Shown piece after piece: positions 5,281 to 8,738 of a stretch of 8,738 bases of DNA. A program made the position numbers and the translations under genes. The stretch covers positions 1 through 8,738 of the forward strand of contig JAFTNB010000114.1 of assembly GCA_017452115.1 (NCBI GenBank), in the 5' to 3' direction. The notes beneath the pieces are model-generated. The model did not search any database. It was given only the letters and a program-made list of their open reading frames with translations, and had not been told where the DNA came from. Each line of letters starts with the position of its first letter. Positions within the stretch are counted from its first letter, which is position 1. Source of the DNA: Alphaproteobacteria bacterium (GTDB lineage Bacteria > Pseudomonadota > Alphaproteobacteria > RF32 > CAG-239).

Positions 5281-6351
5281 ATGAGGAAAGATATATTAAT
5301 TTGTAGATGCCTTGAATTTTTTGCTTTGCAAAAAATAGGCATGACTTTTAAGTTGTTGTCATACTCGGGTAATTTTTCTTCTCTGTCATACTCGTGCTTG
5401 ACACGAGTATCCATGGATCCTCGGAACAAGTCCGAGGATGACTGTTATAAAAAAAATGAGTCCGAGGATGACGAGAGAGTACGTGCAAAATTCTTGATTT
5501 GTACAGTAATGACTTTCATTTGTTGTTTATTATCAAGCACTGCACATGCGGAGTGTACACCGGCGCCCGATTGTGCTTCAATCGGTTATACTGAAACTTC
5601 TTGTGAAACTACTTCTCTTAAATGTCCGTTTGATACTTCTAAACTTAAATGTTTACCATGCGACAGCACATTTCGTTATACCTGTTCTGGTGATAATATT
5701 GCCGGCGGCGTAGGGGATAGTTGCAATAATAAATATGCAAGATGTTCTTGTGTTGAGGGAGCAACATTCAATAATGGAGTTTGTGTCTGTGATACTTCTT
5801 GTAAAGTAGGCGCTATTTATTATTCTGATAAAACCTGTTCTTCTTGTGTGAACAGCTCTAAAACCGCAATCGGTATAGTTGTAAAAGATAATGAGCTTAT
5901 AATTTCATTAGAATATACTTTCAGAACATGGGCGCCTAATAATATAGATTTTCCAGAAATAGAGAACGTAGATGCAACAACCGCCCAAACACAAATGAAT
6001 GGATATTCCGAAACACAGGCAATAGTCAATTATTACGGCGATGACACTGACGACTCTAATATTGCAGCTCTTTATTGCTATAACTATTTCCCCAGTAATG
6101 CAGAAAACACAAAAAAACAATGGTATTTGCCTGCTGCCGGTGAATTGTATAATTATGTTTACTTAAATTACGCTACATTAAATAACACAGCAACACTTTT
6201 CAATATATCTTTTTATAATTACTTTTTTTCAACAACAGAAATAGGTAACAACGCTTTTTGGCGAATACATACAGGAATAGGAAATATAAATTTTACTTAT
6301 AAAAATGACACTAATACAGCATATAAAACAATTTGTTTCCTTAATATTTAA
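5281..6351 (+). CDS. secreted Cys-rich protein with DUF1566/Lcl-like C-terminal domain; signal peptide interrupted by repeat
   Basis: The 356-residue frame has three parts. Residues 1-74 are MRKDILIC followed by a repeat-encoded insert (about residues 9-74, including TRVSMDPRNKSEDD) that resembles no protein domain. Residues 75-90 (TVMTFICCLLSSTAHA) are a typical signal-peptide core with a signal peptidase I site before EC. Residues 92-189 form a Cys-rich region (C92, 98, 108, 115, 124, 127, 135, 148, 155, 157, 168, 170, 174, 186, 189), probably disulfide-bonded outside the cytoplasm. The C-terminal domain (about 195-356) contains QWYLPAAGELYNYVY, a degenerate FFSTTE and a terminal CFLNI. It is homologous by eye to the gene at the right edge and resembles the DUF1566/Lcl (C-type-lectin-like) pattern. 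Function is unknown; a surface or envelope role is inferred. In-frame ATGs at 5341, 5413 and 5509 exist but lack good ribosome sites. Export may be impaired, so this could be a decaying gene. Confidence 0.7.
   Translation: MRKDILICRCLEFFALQKIGMTFKLLSYSGNFSSLSYSCLTRVSMDPRNKSEDDCYKKNESEDDERVRAKFLICTVMTFICCLLSSTAHAECTPAPDCASIGYTETSCETTSLKCPFDTSKLKCLPCDSTFRYTCSGDNIAGGVGDSCNNKYARCSCVEGATFNNGVCVCDTSCKVGAIYYSDKTCSSCVNSSKTAIGIVVKDNELIISLEYTFRTWAPNNIDFPEIENVDATTAQTQMNGYSETQAIVNYYGDDTDDSNIAALYCYNYFPSNAENTKKQWYLPAAGELYNYVYLNYATLNNTATLFNISFYNYFFSTTEIGNNAFWRIHTGIGNINFTYKNDTNTAYKTICFLNI
5307..5342. repeat. imperfect hairpin at left end of the inserted repeat
   Basis: ATGCCT (5307-5312) pairs with AGGCAT (5337-5342), and TTTTTTGC (5317-5324) pairs with GCAAAAAA (5328-5335) around a 3-nt loop. 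An asymmetric internal bulge separates the two stems. It lies just inside the left copy of the near-duplication, so it may mark an element end or be a separate small repeat. Confidence 0.5.
5385..5442. repeat. 58-bp two-hairpin palindromic core element
   Basis: The core is symmetric about the perfect palindrome ATCCATGGAT (5409-5418). The left hairpin has a 9-bp stem, ATACTCGTG/CACGAGTAT (5388-5396 and 5402-5410), with loop CTTGA. The right hairpin has a 9-bp stem, ATCCTCGGA/TCCGAGGAT (5417-5425 and 5431-5439), with loop ACAAG. The outer ends GTCAT and ATGAC are inverted repeats. The layout resembles the REP/BIME-type and other small palindromic repeats found in many proteobacterial genomes. 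Confidence 0.7.
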
Positions 6352-6354
6352 CAA

Positions 6355-6390
6355 AAAAGGCTTACCACAATTAACCATGATAAGCCTTTT
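6355..6390. terminator. bidirectional intrinsic terminator between convergent genes
   Basis: A perfect 10-bp inverted repeat, AAAAGGCTTA (6355-6364) and TAAGCCTTTT (6381-6390), encloses a 16-nt loop. The A-tract on the left becomes a U-tract for minus-strand transcripts, and the T-tract on the right serves plus-strand transcripts. The hairpin begins 3 nt after the stop of the Cys-rich protein gene and lies 19 nt beyond the ftsH stop, so it can end both convergent transcripts. Confidence 0.8.
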
Positions 6391-6409
6391 ATTACAACAT
6401 TAAGTACAA

Positions 6410-8275
6410 TTACAACTCTGGAACTGAAGATTGCGTCCTTTTTTCTTCCGCTACCGGCACATCATCAGAACGTTCAAGCTTTTCACCTTTGATTACCTGC
6501 TTAATCTCATCACCGGTTAAAGTTTCATACTCAATTAATGCATCGGCTAAAAGTTCCCATTCTTTATGCTTGTCTTTAAGGATTTGTTTTGCTTCCTCAT
6601 AACCGCCAAGAACCAAACCTTTGATTTCAGCATCTACCAAACGAGCTGTATCTTCACTCATATTTTTATTTTGAGTTACTGATTTACCTAAGAATACTTC
6701 ACCGGAATTTTCAGCATACAAAACCGGTCCCAAAACATCACTCATTCCCCATTCTGTTACCATAGAACGAGCAAGATTTGTTGCCGCTGCAATATCAGAA
6801 GAAGCACCGCTGGTTACTGCATCCGCTCCAAATTTGATTTCCTCTGCCACACGTCCACCCATCATAATAGCTAAACGTGATTTCATTTTGGTTTTAGAAT
6901 ATGAATACTGATCTTTTTCCGGCAGCTGCTGTACCATTCCCACAGCTCTTCCTCTCGGAATAATTGTAGCTTTGTGAATAGGATCTGTTTCTTTAACATA
7001 AAGAGAACAAATTGCATGTCCGGCTTCATGATATGCTGTAAGTTGCTTTTCTTTCTCATCCATCGCCATTGATTTACGTTCAGATCCCATCATAACCTTA
7101 TCTTTTGCTTCATCAAAATCTTTGGATGTAACTTTATGTTTATTCTTACGAGCCGCTAACAAAGCAGCTTCATTTACTAAATTGGCTAAATCAGCTCCAG
7201 AAAAACCGGGAGTTCCACGAGCAACAACAGAAAGATTAACATCTTTTGCCAAAGGAACTTTTTTAACATGAACTTTAAGAATTTCTTCACGTCCTTTTTT
7301 ATCCGGATTAGACACGACTACTTGTCTATCAAAACGCCCTGGGCGCAATAAAGCAGGATCAAGAACATCAGGACGATTCGTTGCCGCAATAAGAATAACA
7401 TTTTCGTTATCTTCAAATCCATCCATTTCAACCAACAACTGATTAAGTGTTTGTTCACGCTCATCATTGCCACCGCCAAGACCGGCACCACGATGACGAC
7501 CAACAGCATCAATTTCATCAATAAATAGCAGACAAGGAGAATTTTTCTTTGCTTGCGCAAACATATCTCTTACGCGAGAAGCACCAACTCCGACAAACAT
7601 CTCCACAAAATCAGAACCGAAAATAGAAAAGAACGGAACATTTGCTTCACCGGCAACTGCTTTGGCAATTAAAGTCTTACCCGTTCCCGGAGGTCCAACC
7701 AACAAAACACCTTTAGGAATTTTACCGCCCAAACGTTGAAATTTTGCCGGTTCTTTCAAAAAATCAATTACTTCTTCCAGTTCTTGTTTAGCTTCATCAG
7801 CACCGGCAACATCAGCAAAAGTAACTTTTTTTGTATTTTCTATTAAACGAGCACGTGATTTTCCAAAACTCATAGCCTTGTTATTTCCGGCATTAGCCTG
7901 ACGCATAAAGAAAATCCAGACACCAATCAATAAAATCATTGGAAACCAAGAAATCAACACTCCCCAAAATGTATTTGATGATGTATCTTCCGGACGAGCT
8001 TCTACCTTAGCACCGCTTTGGCGTAATGTTTCAATCATTGTTGGATCATAAGGAGCATAAGTGCTAAATTTGCTACCATCAACTGCAGTCCCCAAAATAG
8101 AAGATCCTTCAATCATAACCTCACTAATTTGTTTTTTTTCTGCATTGTCCATAAATTCAGAAAAGGGAATAGACAGATATTCACGGCTACGCTGATTAGC
8201 AGCAAAAACATTCATTATTGCAGAAATAGCAACAATAGCAGCTAACCAAACAAAAATATTTTTTCCTGATTTCAT
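6410..8275 (-). CDS. ftsH: ATP-dependent zinc metalloprotease FtsH
   Basis: FtsH is a membrane-anchored hexameric AAA+ protease that degrades misfolded membrane proteins and regulatory substrates; in E. coli these include LpxC and sigma32. The 621-residue length is typical. Two membrane helices (about 7-25 and 103-124) flank a periplasmic domain. The AAA module has Walker A GPPGTGKT (194-201), the pore motif FVG (227-229), Walker B LLFIDEID (249-256), and the second region of homology ending LLRPGRFDR (309-317) with arginine fingers R314 and R317. The zinc site is HEAGH (416-420), with Asp494 in TSGASSD as probable third ligand. All catalytic residues are intact. The C-terminal tail after about 600 is variable and acidic. 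The ATG at 8275 has AAGGA (complement of 8282-8286) 6 nt upstream. tilS, often the upstream neighbour in proteobacteria, is absent here; the upstream gene is a DUF1566-like paralogue on the same strand. If LpxC control is conserved, FtsH would link functionally to LptG through LPS supply. Confidence 0.98.
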   Translation of the reverse strand: MKSGKNIFVWLAAIVAISAIMNVFAANQRSREYLSIPFSEFMDNAEKKQISEVMIEGSSILGTAVDGSKFSTYAPYDPTMIETLRQSGAKVEARPEDTSSNTFWGVLISWFPMILLIGVWIFFMRQANAGNNKAMSFGKSRARLIENTKKVTFADVAGADEAKQELEEVIDFLKEPAKFQRLGGKIPKGVLLVGPPGTGKTLIAKAVAGEANVPFFSIFGSDFVEMFVGVGASRVRDMFAQAKKNSPCLLFIDEIDAVGRHRGAGLGGGNDEREQTLNQLLVEMDGFEDNENVILIAATNRPDVLDPALLRPGRFDRQVVVSNPDKKGREEILKVHVKKVPLAKDVNLSVVARGTPGFSGADLANLVNEAALLAARKNKHKVTSKDFDEAKDKVMMGSERKSMAMDEKEKQLTAYHEAGHAICSLYVKETDPIHKATIIPRGRAVGMVQQLPEKDQYSYSKTKMKSRLAIMMGGRVAEEIKFGADAVTSGASSDIAAATNLARSMVTEWGMSDVLGPVLYAENSGEVFLGKSVTQNKNMSEDTARLVDAEIKGLVLGGYEEAKQILKDKHKEWELLADALIEYETLTGDEIKQVIKGEKLERSDDVPVAEEKRTQSSVPEL

Positions 8276-8307
8276 CTCAAATCCTTTAATTTTTTTCTCT
8301 TAATATA

Positions 8308-8336
8308 GATATAGAGATAAAAGAAACAAAACACAA
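8308..8336 (-). promoter_or_regulatory. candidate promoter for ftsH
   Basis: On the minus strand, TTGTGT (complement of 8331-8336) and TATATC (complement of 8308-8313) are 17 nt apart, 32 nt before the ftsH ATG. A second overlapping choice is TTGTTT/TATATT with 16-nt spacing. The sequence is very AT-rich, so this is only a suggestion. No sigma32-like site was recognised. Confidence 0.25.
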
Positions 8337-8381
8337 TAGCGATTTTAAAATTAGAGGAAAATAAGTTAATCAATTAACACT

Positions 8382-8409
8382 TATCAAAGCAATAGTAAAA
8401 CATTTGATA
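8382..8409 (-). terminator. possible weak terminator hairpin downstream of the right-edge gene
   Basis: TATCAAA (8382-8388) and TTTGATA (8403-8409) form a 7-bp stem with a 14-nt loop, beginning about 10 nt past the stop of the partial minus-strand gene. The stem is AT-rich and no clean U-tract follows directly, so termination may be inefficient and read-through into ftsH is possible. Confidence 0.25.
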
Positions 8410-8418
8410 TTACCATTA

Positions 8419-8738
8419 TTATATTTCTAATAGACAACTGACTGATAGAGTGCTATCGTCAAGCTTACCATTGGTGCAGGTCACACTACCGGTGCCGGAA
8501 TAGACATCCCAAGCGCTGTAGTTACTATACTCGGACGAAGACCAATACCATTTACCAAAGGAACTTAATCCTAATTCCGAGAACGCCGTGTTAATAAGCG
8601 CGTAGTTCGTGTAGAAATAATTATAGATTTCACCCGCAGACGGCAAATACCATTCACCTTTCTTATCTTCGAAGCCTTCAACCTCAAGGTTATAACAATA
8701 CCACGCCGCATTATTCGTTTCATCATCACTGCTAAAAA
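8419..8738 (-). CDS. DUF1566/Lcl-like secreted protein, C-terminal part (5' end off window)
   Basis: The frame is open from the right edge to a TAA at 8419-8421, giving the last 105 residues of a longer protein. A TTG at 8646 could be mistaken for a start, but the frame continues upstream with recognisable family sequence (DDETNNAAWYCYNLE), so it is internal. Motifs are GEWYLPSAGEIYNYFYTNYALIN, KWYWSSSEYSNYSAWDVYSGTGSV and the final VSCLLEI. These match the DUF1566/Lcl pattern of W-LP...EL, YWSS.E..AW and a late Cys-hydrophobic end. The gene at 5281-6351 has the same elements in the same order (WYLPAAGELYNYVYLNY, FFSTTE, CFLNI), so the two are paralogues, this one better preserved at YWSSSE. 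GC content looks higher than in neighbouring genes (about 43% by hand count over 8461-8700). The N-terminus, presumably signal peptide plus Cys-rich region, is not visible. Function is unknown; a surface or secreted ligand-binding role is inferred. Confidence 0.75.
   Translation of the reverse strand, partial: FSSDDETNNAAWYCYNLEVEGFEDKKGEWYLPSAGEIYNYFYTNYALINTAFSELGLSSFGKWYWSSSEYSNYSAWDVYSGTGSVTCTNGKLDDSTLSVSCLLEI

Larger units (their letters stand above)
5306..5503 (+). repeat. in-frame palindromic repeat cluster inserted in a signal-peptide coding region
   Basis: This 198-bp segment (66 codons, no in-frame stop) separates MRKDILIC from TVMTFICC in the host gene. It is bounded by a 10-bp near-duplication, TTAATTTGTA at 5296-5305 and TTGATTTGTA at 5494-5503, which looks like a target-site duplication with one change. 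Inside are an imperfect hairpin (5307-5342), a 58-bp double-hairpin core (5385-5442) and two flanking half-copies of the core ends (GTCATACTCGG at 5358-5368 and CCGAGGATGAC at 5462-5472). No transposase is encoded, so any movement would need help in trans. The nearest known analogy is the Rickettsia palindromic elements, which insert in frame into genes; homology to them is not claimed. Confidence 0.65.

Noticed and set aside
5413..5415. In-frame ATG within CCATGG as an alternative start of the Cys-rich protein
   Set aside because: It lies in the centre of the palindromic core with no Shine-Dalgarno at a useful distance, whereas the ATG at 5281 has both a promoter and GGAG at 7 nt.
5358..5472. 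CRISPR array or tandem repeat array
   Set aside because: The repeats are inverted and nested rather than regularly spaced direct repeats, and they lie within a coding frame.
5509..5511. ATG just before the hydrophobic core as the true start of the secreted protein
   Set aside because: It would give a signal peptide with no positively charged n-region, and no ribosome site precedes it. It remains a fallback if the long N-terminus proves untranslated.
8365..8378. CtrA binding site upstream of ftsH
   Set aside because: The CtrA consensus has TTAA separated by 7 nt; here the two TTAA are 4 nt apart.
8419..8646. A complete 75-residue protein starting at TTG 8646
   Set aside because: The frame continues upstream to the window edge with family-specific sequence, so the TTG is an internal Leu of a longer gene.

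Overview
The window is AT-rich bacterial chromosome, roughly two thirds A+T by eye. It carries mostly conserved housekeeping genes plus two members of a cysteine-rich, secreted, accessory protein family. The combination of lptG, a yicC-gmk pair, ftsH and a low-GC genome with small palindromic repeats suggests a Gram-negative alphaproteobacterium, possibly one of the host- or gut-associated uncultured lineages. That placement is an inference from gene content and sequence character, not from a tree.

Layout, left to right. At 1-1060 (minus strand) lies almost all of lptG, an inner-membrane subunit of the LPS export ABC transporter; it is cut at its C-terminus by the window edge. A cysteine synthase gene (1135-2064, minus) sits upstream of it. 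Divergent from that is a small secreted protein with one Sel1-like repeat (2156-2716, plus), whose stop overlaps the stop of gmk. Guanylate kinase (gmk) and the YicC-type endoribonuclease form a translationally coupled minus-strand pair (yicC 3399-4307, then gmk 2713-3390). A short-chain dehydrogenase (4383-5144, plus) diverges from yicC.

The accessory part starts at about 5200. A gene with a good promoter and Shine-Dalgarno sequence (5281-6351, plus) encodes a signal peptide, a Cys-rich region and a C-terminal domain resembling DUF1566/Lcl (C-type-lectin-like). Its signal peptide appears to be split in frame by about 198 bp of nested palindromic repeats (5306-5503), much as Rickettsia palindromic elements sit inside coding genes. 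A bidirectional hairpin terminator (6355-6390) separates this gene from the convergent ftsH (6410-8275, minus), a full-length membrane AAA+ zinc protease. Upstream of ftsH is the 3' end of a second, better preserved paralogue of the DUF1566-like protein (8419-8738, minus), which runs off the right edge.

Taken together, the housekeeping genes cover envelope biogenesis and quality control (LptG, FtsH), cysteine and nucleotide metabolism (CysK, Gmk) and RNA turnover (YicC). The most unusual content is the palindromic element that has become part of the reading frame of the secreted protein. No stretch longer than 300 bases is without a gene. No tRNA, rRNA, CRISPR array or transposase was seen.
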